64,000 nt of DNA from assembly GCF_900116895.1 (NCBI RefSeq), contig NZ_FPCF01000004.1, positions 147,678 through 211,677 on the forward strand, in the 5' to 3' direction. The notes under the pieces were generated by a model. The model was not told the origin of the DNA. It did no database searches and saw only the letters and a program-made list of their open reading frames with translations. Source of the stretch: Pseudidiomarina donghaiensis. GTDB taxonomy: Bacteria > Pseudomonadota > Gammaproteobacteria > Enterobacterales > Alteromonadaceae. Positions 1 to 9,833 of the stretch are shown here, piece after piece (position 1 is the stretch's first letter; each line of letters starts with the position of its first letter). Position numbers and translations under genes: made by a program.

Positions 1-1
1 G

Positions 2-910
2 GTGGACGAAGAGCGGCGCACTTGGGCGAATACATTGAGTGAGCAAGAAGCCAAAATTCGTGAAATTAGCCAAGGCGCACAAGGCGTGCATGGGCAGGTG
101 GAAAAAGTTCGCGCGCAATTGCAAAGTAGCCAGATGGAGCTTGCCGCGCTGCAAGAACGCACACGCAATGTGTTAGCTGTATTACAAGAAATGAACCAAC
201 CGTTAAAACCAGTGCTTGAGCAGTTGCCAGAAACCGCTGATGAAAAAGCTTGGCAAACAGAATTAGAGCGTTTACAAAACGCCATCCAACGTCTTGGAGC
301 CATTAACTTAGCAGCCATCGAGGAAGCGGAAACCCTCGCAGAGCGCAAGCAATATCTGGATCAGCAAAACGACGATTTATCGGCGGCATTGGAAACTCTT
401 GAAACGGCTATTCGAAAAATTGACAAAGAAACGCGACATCGTTTCCGCACCACATACGATGCGGTAAACAGTGGCTTGCAAGAGTTATTTCCAAAGGTGT
501 TTGGCGGCGGCAGTGCCTACTTAGAACTGACCGACGACGACCTGTTGGAAACCGGTGTGAGCATTATGGCGAGGCCGCCGGGTAAGAAAAACAGCACAAT
601 TCACTTGCTTTCGGGTGGTGAAAAAGCGCTGACCGCTTTATCATTAGTTTTTGCGATATTTCGTTTGAATCCGGCTCCGTTTTGTTTGCTAGATGAAGTG
701 GACGCGCCGCTAGACGATGCTAACGTGGGACGCTTCTGTCGACTCGTTGAGGAAATGTCTGCGAGCGTGCAATTTATTTATATTAGTCACAATAAAGTGG
801 CGATGGAAATGGCCTCCCATTTAGCTGGGGTAACCATGCAAGAAGCTGGCGTATCGCGGCTTGTTGCTGTGGATATAGATGAAGCCGTGGCGCTTACAGA
901 AGCGTCTTGA
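2..910 (+). CDS. smc: Chromosome partition protein SMC, C-terminal part (cut by window edge)
   Basis: This is the last 302 residues of an SMC/condensin ATPase, which binds DNA as a V-shaped dimer and helps compact and segregate the chromosome. The visible part holds the end of the second coiled coil (about residues 1-150, rich in E, Q, L and R) and then the C-terminal half of the ABC head: the signature [18 protein letters not shown] near residue 205 and Walker [14 protein letters not shown] near residue 230. Family members are about 1,150 residues, so some three quarters lie off the left edge; the GTG at position 2 is internal, not a start. The order smc-zipA-ligA is common in gammaproteobacteria and supports the call. 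Confidence 0.95.
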   Translation: MDEERRTWANTLSEQEAKIREISQGAQGVHGQVEKVRAQLQSSQMELAALQERTRNVLAVLQEMNQPLKPVLEQLPETADEKAWQTELERLQNAIQRLGAINLAAIEEAETLAERKQYLDQQNDDLSAALETLETAIRKIDKETRHRFRTTYDAVNSGLQELFPKVFGGGSAYLELTDDDLLETGVSIMARPPGKKNSTIHLLSGGEKALTALSLVFAIFRLNPAPFCLLDEVDAPLDDANVGRFCRLVEEMSASVQFIYISHNKVAMEMASHLAGVTMQEAGVSRLVAVDIDEAVALTEAS

Positions 911-944
911 CAACAATTACGATTAGGCAAGTGAGTTGCATGAT

Positions 945-1937
945 ATGAGTACGATGCAGATAGTTTTTAGTATCATCGGGTTAGTGCTAATCGCCGCGAT
1001 TATTGGTCACGGTATATGGACCATTCGGCGTAATGAAAAAGCGCAACAACAACGCGCCGAAATGATCGAACAAAAACGTCGTCAAGTAGACAACCAAGGC
1101 TTTGATGATGATGGTGTTGGCGCCGTTCGGGTGGTTAAAAGCGCGCCGCGAAAAGCCGCCGAAAGTGTTCCTGAACCTCGGTTAGAATCAATTGATGAAA
1201 CGCCGGAAACGCCAGAGCATAAGGCTGTGAAACACGAGGACCAGCCCGAAGTAGCTATTCGAGCCAGTGATGATGAGCCTGAACTTGATTTGCCGGAAGT
1301 GAAAGTCGAGCACGAGGAGTTGCTCGAGCGGTCGCAGAAAAAATCTGCAGAGCCTACGCTGGTAAGTGCCGGCCAAAAAGCGGCTGCCAAGCCTAGCGCT
1401 GAATCATCGAACTCGTCACAACCAGCAACGACAAATGCATCACAACCATCTCAGCAAAGCATGGAACTACCGCTTGAGCGCAGCGATGACGAGCCAATGC
1501 TAAATGACGAACCTGACGAAGTTATAGTTTTGCACGTAAGCGGAGATATTCAAGGTGCTGTGTTGTTGCAACAAATGACCGAGCTTGGCTTTAAGTTCGG
1601 TGATTTTGACATATTCCACCGCCACGTAGATACAGCCGGAAATGGCGCGGTGTTGTTCAGTTTAGCAAACATGTATAACCCGGGTAGCTTTAACATTGAT
1701 ACCATAGAAACTTTCCAAACGGACGGCGTCGCATTGTTTTTGGCGTTACCAATAAAAAGTAACTCGTTGCAGGCATTTAACATGATGCATAACGCAGCAG
1801 TGAAGCTGGCAGCTGCAGTAGGGCGTGGGCAGGTACTTGATGAACATCGTAACCCGTTGACCCGCCAAGCCGTGCAACACATTCATCAGCGGATACGTGA
1901 ATTTGAACGCAAACGACTGATCAAACATTCAAGCTAA
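945..1937 (+). CDS. zipA: Cell division protein ZipA
   Basis: ZipA anchors FtsZ filaments to the inner membrane at the division site. The protein starts with one membrane segment (about residues 5-24) followed by a basic stretch, then a long low-complexity linker rich in P, E, D, S and A (about 35-185), then a folded C-terminal FtsZ-binding domain beginning near VIVLHVSGDIQGAVL. This N-out architecture is typical of ZipA. I chose ATG 945 because GTGAG at 931-935 sits at normal ribosome-binding spacing; an in-frame TTG at 936 would add three residues. It lies between smc and ligA, 9 bases before ligA, so these genes are probably co-transcribed. Confidence 0.93.
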   Translation: MSTMQIVFSIIGLVLIAAIIGHGIWTIRRNEKAQQQRAEMIEQKRRQVDNQGFDDDGVGAVRVVKSAPRKAAESVPEPRLESIDETPETPEHKAVKHEDQPEVAIRASDDEPELDLPEVKVEHEELLERSQKKSAEPTLVSAGQKAAAKPSAESSNSSQPATTNASQPSQQSMELPLERSDDEPMLNDEPDEVIVLHVSGDIQGAVLLQQMTELGFKFGDFDIFHRHVDTAGNGAVLFSLANMYNPGSFNIDTIETFQTDGVALFLALPIKSNSLQAFNMMHNAAVKLAAAVGRGQVLDEHRNPLTRQAVQHIHQRIREFERKRLIKHSS

Positions 1938-3992
<2,055 letters not shown>

Positions 3993-3996
3993 TTAC

Positions 3997-5607
3997 TCAG
4001 GACTGTGTATTTAACCGGGTGACATCGACAAACAGCTTAAGTTGCTGGCCCGGTTGCAGGTAATTGTTGCGATTGATTTGGTTCCATTTCTCAATATCAG
4101 TAATACTCACATTGAAGCGCGAGGCAATTCGCGCTAACGAATCACCCGAGCGGACTTTATAATGCAGGCTGCGGACAACGCCCGCTGGCTTTTCTGAGTG
4201 TGGCAACCAAACGACTAATTTTTTACCGGGGCGCAGTGGGTCGGTCGGCGCCATGCCATTCCAACTCGCCAACGATCGTAAATTTACATTATATTCGCGA
4301 CTAATATCCCAGAGCGTATCTCCGCTAACGACTAAATGCTCTACTTTGTACGCGCCACGTGACTGTGATTGCTTACTGACTAAGCGTTGCTCTGCTGAGA
4401 GGTTGTATTCATCAAGATCACGCGTGGCGACAGGCACCAATAAATGATCACCGGCGCGAATAATATGGCCGGAAATATTATTGGCTTGCTGAATTGCTTT
4501 TGCCGTGGTGTGGTATTGCTTGGCAATAACCAACAAGCTTTCGCCAGATTTTACTTGATGGCGAGTCCACTGCACTAGCTCTTTGCTGTCGGCGGTAGCT
4601 AACCAGGTTTGTAATTTACTTGCATTTTCTATCGGCAACAATAAACGGTGTGGCCCTACAGGGTCAGTAGCCCAGCGATTATAAGCCGAGTTGTAATGAT
4701 GCAACGTATCCAGATCAAGTTCAGCTATTTCTGCTGCTTTAGCTAAGTCAATTTGGCTATGTGCTTCAACAACAGCTAAGTAGGGCTTGTTGTCAATGGG
4801 AAGCCAATGTTTGGCATAGTCATCGTAATTTTTGAGAATGTCGGCAAGTGCGAGTAGTTTCGGCACATAAGCACGGGTTTCCCGCGGTAGGTCCAGCGAC
4901 CAAAAGTCGGTTGGTTTACCGGCTCGCTTATTACGGCGGATTGAACTCGCAACGCGGCCTTCACCTGAATTGTAGGCAGCTAAAGCATGCAGCCAGTCAC
5001 CGTCGAAACGTTTTTGCAGAGCATCAAGGTAATCGAGAGCTGCGTGGGTTGCTGCATAGACATCACGACGGCCGTCATACCACCAATTGATTTCTAAGCC
5101 ATAGTGGCGCGCTGTACCTGGAATAAATTGCCAAACACCAGCGGCACGACCGTGCGAGTACGCAAAAGGGTCAAACGCGCTTTCCACAATAGGTAACAAG
5201 GCTAACTCTAACGGCATGCCACGACGTTCAATTTCATCCACAATCAGGTACATGAATGGTTGTGCGCGTTTAGCCACACGTTCCATGTAATAGGGATTAT
5301 TTAAATACCAATTACGCTGACTGACTAAGCGTGGAAGCTCTGGTGCTTCCATGGTTAACTGGCGACGAATACGTTGCCATAAATCGGCTTCTTGCTGAGG
5401 GCTAAGCTCGATGATTTCGGGCACGACTTCGTTCTGCGCAACGATAGCCTCAGCCTCGGTTACAGCATTCGTTTCAACCGGTTCTGCAACTGGCTTCGCA
5501 GGAACTGTTTGTATAGTCTCATTAGCAGCAGAGTCGGTTTGCCAAGGCGTTAACGAGCAGCCCGTTGCCAAAGTGCTCGAAATTGCCAGTGCTATCCATT
5601 TTTTCAT
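3997..5607 (-). CDS. mltD: Membrane-bound lytic murein transglycosylase D with three LysM domains
   Basis: A lipoprotein that cleaves the glycan strands of peptidoglycan with formation of 1,6-anhydro ends. The N-terminus MKKWIALAISSTLATGC is a lipoprotein signal with the acylated cysteine at about residue 17. The SLT catalytic domain (about 130-260) has the catalytic glutamate in PIVESAFDP and the typical GRAAGVWQFIPGTARHYGL block. Three LysM peptidoglycan-binding modules follow, near residues 350-395, 420-465 and 485-530, each with a [K/V]SG[E/D][S/T]L start. ATG 5607 gives the cleanest signal peptide; two ATGs just upstream (5613, 5616) are possible. It faces gloB as in E. coli. Confidence 0.95.
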   Translation of the reverse strand: MKKWIALAISSTLATGCSLTPWQTDSAANETIQTVPAKPVAEPVETNAVTEAEAIVAQNEVVPEIIELSPQQEADLWQRIRRQLTMEAPELPRLVSQRNWYLNNPYYMERVAKRAQPFMYLIVDEIERRGMPLELALLPIVESAFDPFAYSHGRAAGVWQFIPGTARHYGLEINWWYDGRRDVYAATHAALDYLDALQKRFDGDWLHALAAYNSGEGRVASSIRRNKRAGKPTDFWSLDLPRETRAYVPKLLALADILKNYDDYAKHWLPIDNKPYLAVVEAHSQIDLAKAAEIAELDLDTLHHYNSAYNRWATDPVGPHRLLLPIENASKLQTWLATADSKELVQWTRHQVKSGESLLVIAKQYHTTAKAIQQANNISGHIIRAGDHLLVPVATRDLDEYNLSAEQRLVSKQSQSRGAYKVEHLVVSGDTLWDISREYNVNLRSLASWNGMAPTDPLRPGKKLVVWLPHSEKPAGVVRSLHYKVRSGDSLARIASRFNVSITDIEKWNQINRNNYLQPGQQLKLFVDVTRLNTQS

Positions 5608-5649
5608 GTACATCATTCCAAAACTCTAATTTGTCGGCAGTTTACGGGA

Positions 5650-6360
5650 TTAGAACTGGTCTTTCCACCGCCGCAGCTCAGCAAAATGCTCAGAACTTTT
5701 GGCCCGTAAAAATGGATTAATGGCTTTCTCAATGCCAATTGTGCTTGGCAATGTTTTTAACCTGTGTTCGCGCAGTGCTCGAACTTGTTCGGCATATTGA
5801 CGTAATGCGTCATTCGTTGGTTCAGCTGCTAGCGCGAATTTTACGTTCGCTTCTGTGTATTCGTGTGCACAATAGACGCTGGTCACGTCAGGTAGTTCAG
5901 CTAAGCACTGTAAAGATTCATAAAACTGTTTAGGCGAGCCTTCAAACATGCGGCCACAGCCTGCAGAAAATAATGTGTCGCCCACAAAAGCATGGCCTGG
6001 CGTATAGAAGCATATGTGATCTAGAGTATGGCCAGGGGTAGCAAAAACGGTAAACGTAACATCACCCATTAAACTGAAGCGGTCGCCATGCCCAACGGGA
6101 TGACTAACCCCTTCGATATTGCTAATTCGGGGGCCATATACGGCAACAGGGTAATCTTCAAGTAGTGGTAACAAGCCTCGGGTGTGATCCCAGTGGTGGT
6201 GGGTGATCAGAATGGCATTAATTCCTACATCGTGATGGCGCAGCCATTCGCGAACCGGTTGATCGTCACCAGGATCAACAATAATGGCATCAGCGCCATC
6301 GTATGGCTGAATGGCCCAAATGTAGTTATCATCAAAGGCCGGAATTGCGGACACGTGCAT
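5650..6360 (-). CDS. gloB: Hydroxyacylglutathione hydrolase (glyoxalase II)
   Basis: Hydrolyses S-lactoylglutathione to D-lactate and glutathione, the second step of methylglyoxal detoxification. The metallo-beta-lactamase fold is clear: the dinuclear metal motif THHHWDH near residue 53, then ATPGHTLDHICF, FVGDTLFSAGCGRMFEG and the C-terminal CAHEYTEANVKFA. At 236 residues it is close to the usual 250. It is transcribed away from the yafS-like gene, with a 75-base divergent gap; upstream of mltD on the same strand, 43 bases apart. Confidence 0.96.
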   Translation of the reverse strand: MHVSAIPAFDDNYIWAIQPYDGADAIIVDPGDDQPVREWLRHHDVGINAILITHHHWDHTRGLLPLLEDYPVAVYGPRISNIEGVSHPVGHGDRFSLMGDVTFTVFATPGHTLDHICFYTPGHAFVGDTLFSAGCGRMFEGSPKQFYESLQCLAELPDVTSVYCAHEYTEANVKFALAAEPTNDALRQYAEQVRALREHRLKTLPSTIGIEKAINPFLRAKSSEHFAELRRWKDQF

Positions 6361-6435
6361 AATTCACCATCCTATGAACGAACGTAAGCTAATAAACGTA
6401 GTTATACGTTGTCATTATAACGAGGGCAAGCAACG

Positions 6436-7158
6436 ATGTTAAAGCCAGCACGCCGTGAAAAAGTTACCAAGGCGCCATTAAATTGGCAGCAGTTACCTCA
6501 TGGTTTATGGCTGAAGCAGCAGTTAAGCGAAGCGCTGGCGCCACATACGGCAAAAATGTTTGGCTATTACTCAGCTCGCTTGGGGCATTTAGCCGCGCAA
6601 TTGGAATTACCTGAGTTACGACTGCAACATGATTTTTCAGTGGCTGCGGATGCCGAGCCCAAGATTAGAGCCGAGTTGGAACATTTGCCGTTTGCTGAGT
6701 CCACATTGGATGCGGTATTTTTAGTCGGGCAACTTGAATTTGAACGAGATCCACACCAAGTATTAAGGGAAGTAAGCCGCAGTTTAATTGCCGACGGCTA
6801 CGTGGTGATTGCCGGCTTTAATCCGCTATCACCAGCATTGTTGGCTGGATTATGGCCGACTAATTTACAGCAGCTACCGTGGTGTGGACGCTATTTTACT
6901 AAGGCTCGCGTGTACGACTGGCTGTCACTATTAAATTTTGAGGTGATCGCATCGGGTTATGCGGGCGCCACATTGATGTGGTCCGCCACTAAAAGCCCGG
7001 ATTTTGGGCTGGCACGACTGAGCCAAATGCTGCCGCCAGTACGTAGCATGTACTATCTTGTGGCACGCAAACGCGAGTTCCCGTTGACTGTGGTTCGTGT
7101 GCGTCAACGAGCAAAACCACGTATGAGTTCAATGCCCGTTGCAAATCGCGTTAAATAA
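6436..7158 (+). CDS. SAM-dependent methyltransferase-like protein, YafS type
   Basis: A class I methyltransferase-type protein of 240 residues. The recognisable part is the post-I region FAESTLDAVFLVGQLEFERDPHQVLREVSR (quoted here in outline only, about residues 88-115), followed by L..DGYVVIAGFNP. The N-terminal SAM loop is weak, which is usual for YafS. Its place between gloB and rnhA/dnaQ is the same as yafS in E. coli, which is the best evidence for the assignment. Substrate is unknown. The next gene, a rhodanese, starts 28 bases downstream and may be in the same transcript. Confidence 0.8.
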   Translation: MLKPARREKVTKAPLNWQQLPHGLWLKQQLSEALAPHTAKMFGYYSARLGHLAAQLELPELRLQHDFSVAADAEPKIRAELEHLPFAESTLDAVFLVGQLEFERDPHQVLREVSRSLIADGYVVIAGFNPLSPALLAGLWPTNLQQLPWCGRYFTKARVYDWLSLLNFEVIASGYAGATLMWSATKSPDFGLARLSQMLPPVRSMYYLVARKREFPLTVVRVRQRAKPRMSSMPVANRVK

Positions 7159-7186
7159 AAACTTGTTGATGAAATAGGAGTTGTTG

Positions 7187-7582
7187 ATGTTAAGTCCAAA
7201 GGAATACTGTGCCCAAGCACAAGCGAACGTAACCGAAGTAGATGTTCATGCACTGCAACAGAAAATTGCCGAGGGAGCTCGCGTGATTGATGTACGGGAG
7301 CCAGGTGAATTTGCCGCTGGGCATATCCGTCAAGCCGTGAACATGCCTCGTGGCGTGTTAGAAATGCAAATTAATCAACACCCTGCGGTAGCCGGATATG
7401 ACGACGCATTGCAGCGCATTGCCGAAGAACCCTTGTATTTAATTTGTCGTTCAGGCGGGCGCTCAGCATTAGCAGCTCAGTCATTAGTACGTATGGGCTT
7501 TGATAAAACAAAGGTCATTTCTGTCGCCGGCGGCATGCAGGCTTGGGAAGAAGCCAAATACCCACAAGTTGCCGGCGAATAA
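7187..7582 (+). CDS. Single-domain rhodanese-like protein
   Basis: A 131-residue single rhodanese domain, the fold that carries persulfide sulfur on a cysteine. It shows the CH2A-type motif VIDVREPGEFAAGHI (about residues 32-46) and the active-site loop CRSGGRSALAAQ with the catalytic cysteine near residue 86. No signal peptide, so cytoplasmic. ATG 7187 was chosen over the TTGs at 7181 and 7184 because AGGAG at 7176-7180 lies six bases before it. It converges on rnhA, with only one base between the two stop codons. Sulfur donor and acceptor are unknown. Confidence 0.9.
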   Translation: MLSPKEYCAQAQANVTEVDVHALQQKIAEGARVIDVREPGEFAAGHIRQAVNMPRGVLEMQINQHPAVAGYDDALQRIAEEPLYLICRSGGRSALAAQSLVRMGFDKTKVISVAGGMQAWEEAKYPQVAGE

Positions 7583-7583
7583 A

Positions 7584-8057
7584 TTAGGCGTCTGGTTTAA
7601 ACCCGTTGTCCTCAAGCAGTGTTTTGCTGCTTGCGGCGACGCGGGCAAGCTCGTCACAGCGCTCATTTTGTGGGTGACCAGCATGGCCCTTCACCCAGTC
7701 CCAACGCACCGAGTGATGACGCTGCGCTGCTTGATCAAGGGCTTGCCATAAATCGGCGTTTTTCACCGGCTTGCGGTTTGATGTACGCCAACCGTTTTTC
7801 TTCCAGTTATGAATCCAGCTTTGAATGCCTTGGCGCAGGTACTGGCTATCCGTGGTTAACACCACGTCACAGGGGCGTGTGAGAGCTTCTAATCCTTTCA
7901 CTGCTGCAAGCATTTCCATGCGATTATTCGTCGTTAATTTATAGCCTTGCGACAATTCTTTTTGGTGTTCACCGTATTCTATAACCACACCATAGCCACC
8001 AGGCCCAGGGTTACCTAAACATGAACCATCGGTATAAATATGCACCTTTTTCGACAT
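7584..8057 (-). CDS. rnhA: Ribonuclease HI
   Basis: Degrades the RNA strand of RNA-DNA hybrids. At 157 residues it matches the family, and all four catalytic acids are in place: D in [16 protein letters not shown] (D9 or D10), E in [10 protein letters not shown] (about 47), D in [11 protein letters not shown] (about 69) and D in NERCDELAR (about 133), plus the H of [11 protein letters not shown]. The gene is divergent from dnaQ across a 227-base gap that holds REP-like palindromes, the same pairing as in E. coli. Confidence 0.97.
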   Translation of the reverse strand: MSKKVHIYTDGSCLGNPGPGGYGVVIEYGEHQKELSQGYKLTTNNRMEMLAAVKGLEALTRPCDVVLTTDSQYLRQGIQSWIHNWKKNGWRTSNRKPVKNADLWQALDQAAQRHHSVRWDWVKGHAGHPQNERCDELARVAASSKTLLEDNGFKPDA

Positions 8058-8284
8058 TAGCGTGTTACTCGTTTTTCGTGCGCTGCGCTGTTGGTCCGCT
8101 GCGCTGTTCGTTGTTCGTAAAAAGACGAGTCTAACAGAATTTTAGAACCAAGTCGGTTTGATCTTTTTTAGTGTATTTACTTGTTACAACCAAGCAAAAC
8201 AAGCAAACTAGTCAGCAATGATGACTGACAGCGCTTCGCGCTACCCGGCGTAGAACGCCGGGCTACGGATAACGGATAACGCCG
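8058..8284. other. rnhA-dnaQ divergent spacer with direct repeat
   Basis: This 227-base spacer carries no gene that I can support. Near rnhA the 12-mer CGCTGCGCTGTT occurs twice (8081-8092 and 8097-8108), flanked by an imperfect long-range inverted pair ACTCGTTTTT / AAAAAGACGAGT. Near dnaQ it holds a small hairpin GCGCTTCGCGC (8231-8241) and a REP-like palindrome described separately. Promoters for both genes must lie here, but I see no convincing -35/-10 pair. Confidence 0.6.
8231..8280 (+). repeat. REP-like element next to dnaQ
   Basis: A hairpin GCGCTTCGCGC is followed by the palindrome CCCGGCGT-AGA-ACGCCGGG (8244-8262) and CTACGGATAACGGATAAC, where GGATAAC is doubled. The core ACCCGGCGTAGAACGCCGGG and following CTACGG recur at 51176-51201, and a version in the opposite sense with loop TGC is at 51022-51040. 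Small GC-rich palindromes of this size scattered between genes match REP/BIME-type elements. It ends 4 bases before the dnaQ ATG, so it lies in the dnaQ leader. Confidence 0.75.
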
Positions 8285-8971
8285 ATGAGACAAATAGTTC
8301 TTGATACAGAAACCACGGGCTTAGATCCTGCACAAGGCCATCGCATCATTGAAATTGGTGCCGTTGAAGTGATTCGCCGAAAACTAACCGGTCGAACCTT
8401 TCATGTTTACATCAACCCTCAGCGTGTAGTTGAGCAAGAAGCGATTGAAGTGCATGGTATCACTAATGAATTTTTGCAGGACAAACCCGTATTTGCGCAA
8501 ATCGCGGATGATTTTCTAGATTTTATTGACGGTGCTGAGTTAGTGATTCACAACGCAGCATTCGACGTTGGCTTTATGGATCATGAGTTTTCATTGTTGC
8601 GTAACGGCACCGGGAAAACGACGGATTACTGCACCGTGCTTGATACGCTGATGTTAGCGCGAGAAATGCGACCCGGGCAGAAGAATAATTTGGATGCGCT
8701 GTGTCGAGCCTATGGTATTGATAATTCAAATCGAACCTTTCACGGCGCATTACTTGACGCCGAGTTGTTAGCCGATGTTTATCTGATGATGACCGGCGGG
8801 CAAACCAAACTCGAGCTAGCTGGGCAACATAAAAATCAGCAGGGTTCACACAATACAGGGTGGACGCGCATTGAAAATAAACCCGCACTGAAAGTGGTGC
8901 GTGCCAACGCAGATGAAGAGCAAGCTCATCAGCAGCGATTAGCTATAATTGAAAATCATTTGTGGCAATAG
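8285..8971 (+). CDS. dnaQ: DNA polymerase III epsilon subunit (3'-5' proofreading exonuclease)
   Basis: Proofreading subunit of the replicative polymerase; partner of DnaE, whose gene is also in this window. The 228-residue protein has the DnaQ/DEDDh motifs: Exo I VLDTETTGLDP (D7, E9), Exo II NAAFDVGFMDHE (about residue 98) and Exo III with FHGALLDAELLADVY (about residue 157). The C-terminal tail has no obvious beta-clamp motif that I can point to with certainty. The start has no clear Shine-Dalgarno sequence because a REP-like element abuts it. Two tRNA-Asp genes follow, as one does in E. coli. Confidence 0.96.
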   Translation: MRQIVLDTETTGLDPAQGHRIIEIGAVEVIRRKLTGRTFHVYINPQRVVEQEAIEVHGITNEFLQDKPVFAQIADDFLDFIDGAELVIHNAAFDVGFMDHEFSLLRNGTGKTTDYCTVLDTLMLAREMRPGQKNNLDALCRAYGIDNSNRTFHGALLDAELLADVYLMMTGGQTKLELAGQHKNQQGSHNTGWTRIENKPALKVVRANADEEQAHQQRLAIIENHLWQ

Positions 8972-9069
8972 TTTTTGGTATTTTAGGGTCGACTAGGTTA
9001 TAGAGTTAGCTACTTTTGCAACGTTTTGCGCATTTTTCAGGCAAACGATACAAAAGTTGAAAAAAAAGG

Positions 9070-9098
9070 TTGACGATAGAATGCCGCACTCGTAATAT
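9070..9098 (+). promoter_or_regulatory. Promoter of the tRNA-Asp pair
   Basis: TTGACG (9070-9075) and TAATAT (9093-9098) are separated by exactly 17 bases and followed by a C-rich start region, as expected for a strong sigma-70, growth-regulated stable-RNA promoter. The first tRNA starts about 50 bases downstream. Confidence 0.75.
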
Positions 9099-9148
9099 TC
9101 GCTCCGCATTCAGGGGCACCCACCCGGGTTACCCAGAATCAGGAAAGC

Positions 9149-9225
9149 GGAGCGGTAGTTCAGTTGGTTAGAATACCGGCCTGTCACGCCGGGGGTCGCG
9201 GGTTCGAGTCCCGTCCGCTCCGCCA
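9149..9225 (+). tRNA. tRNA-Asp (GTC), copy 1
   Basis: A 77-base tRNA with encoded CCA. The acceptor arms GGAGCGG / CCGCTCC pair, the D-loop contains GTTCAGTTGGTTAGA, the anticodon GTC is at 9183-9185 in CTGTCAC, and the T arm reads CGGGTTCGAGTCCCG. It closely resembles E. coli aspV. It is the first of two identical copies. Confidence 0.97.
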
Positions 9226-9254
9226 CTTTCCTGAAATAGATTAAATAACGCTGC

Positions 9255-9331
9255 GGAGCGGTAGTTCAGTTGGTTAGAATACCGGCCTGTCACGCCGGGG
9301 GTCGCGGGTTCGAGTCCCGTCCGCTCCGCCA
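9255..9331 (+). tRNA. tRNA-Asp (GTC), copy 2
   Basis: Identical in all 77 bases to the copy that starts 106 bases upstream, with anticodon GTC and encoded CCA. The two are separated by 29 bases with no promoter or terminator between them, so they are most likely processed from one precursor made from the promoter at 9070. Confidence 0.97.
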
Positions 9332-9372
9332 TTTCAAACGATTATCTAGTCTCTTTATTGGAGTGTCGTGCG

Positions 9373-9720
9373 ATGAGTTTGGCTAACGCCTGCTTGACGT
9401 GTGGGGCTTGCTGCGCGTCTTATCGTGTGTCTTTTTATTGGGGCGAAGCTACTGGCGCTCCCGAAGGCTATGTTCCTAGCGAACTTACCGAATCTTTTCA
9501 TCCCCATTTGCTGTGTATGCAAGGCACCAATAATAAACAGCCGCGCTGTGTAGCGTTAGAGGGTGAAATTGGCCAGCAGGTCAACTGCACCATATATCAA
9601 AATCGACCGAGTCCATGTCGGGAGTTTGATATCTCTATCAATGGCTCAAATCCCTATTGCGACAAAGCGCGAGCTAAATATGGTTTAGCTGCGCTTATTC
9701 CTGTGCAAGAAGTAGCCTGA
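9373..9720 (+). CDS. YkgJ-type cysteine cluster protein
   Basis: A 115-residue protein with the N-terminal CLTCGACC motif (C-x2-C-x2-CC) and four further cysteines (LLCMQG, PRCVAL, NCTIY, SPCREF, PYCDKA), the pattern of the CxxCxxCC family thought to bind zinc or an iron-sulfur cluster. Function in the family is not settled. ATG 9373 is preferred because GGAG lies nine bases before it; an in-frame TTG at 9358 would add five residues. It directly follows the tRNAs and may be read from their promoter. Confidence 0.85.
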   Translation: MSLANACLTCGACCASYRVSFYWGEATGAPEGYVPSELTESFHPHLLCMQGTNNKQPRCVALEGEIGQQVNCTIYQNRPSPCREFDISINGSNPYCDKARAKYGLAALIPVQEVA

Positions 9721-9769
9721 TATACCGCATGAATGGGGTAAATTGTTACAATTGCGCCACGAATGGCTC

Positions 9770-9798
9770 TTGAGCCGATCTGCATAGGGGGTTACATT
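9770..9798 (+). promoter_or_regulatory. Candidate promoter of the M3 peptidase gene
   Basis: TTGAGC (9770-9775) and TACATT (9793-9798) are spaced by 17 bases, about 35 bases before the start codon, which has a good ribosome site AAGGGAGATA. Two mismatches in each hexamer make this only a candidate. Confidence 0.4.
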
Positions 9799-9833
9799 AG
9801 TAGGGTTAAATACAACCACAAGGGAGATACCTT

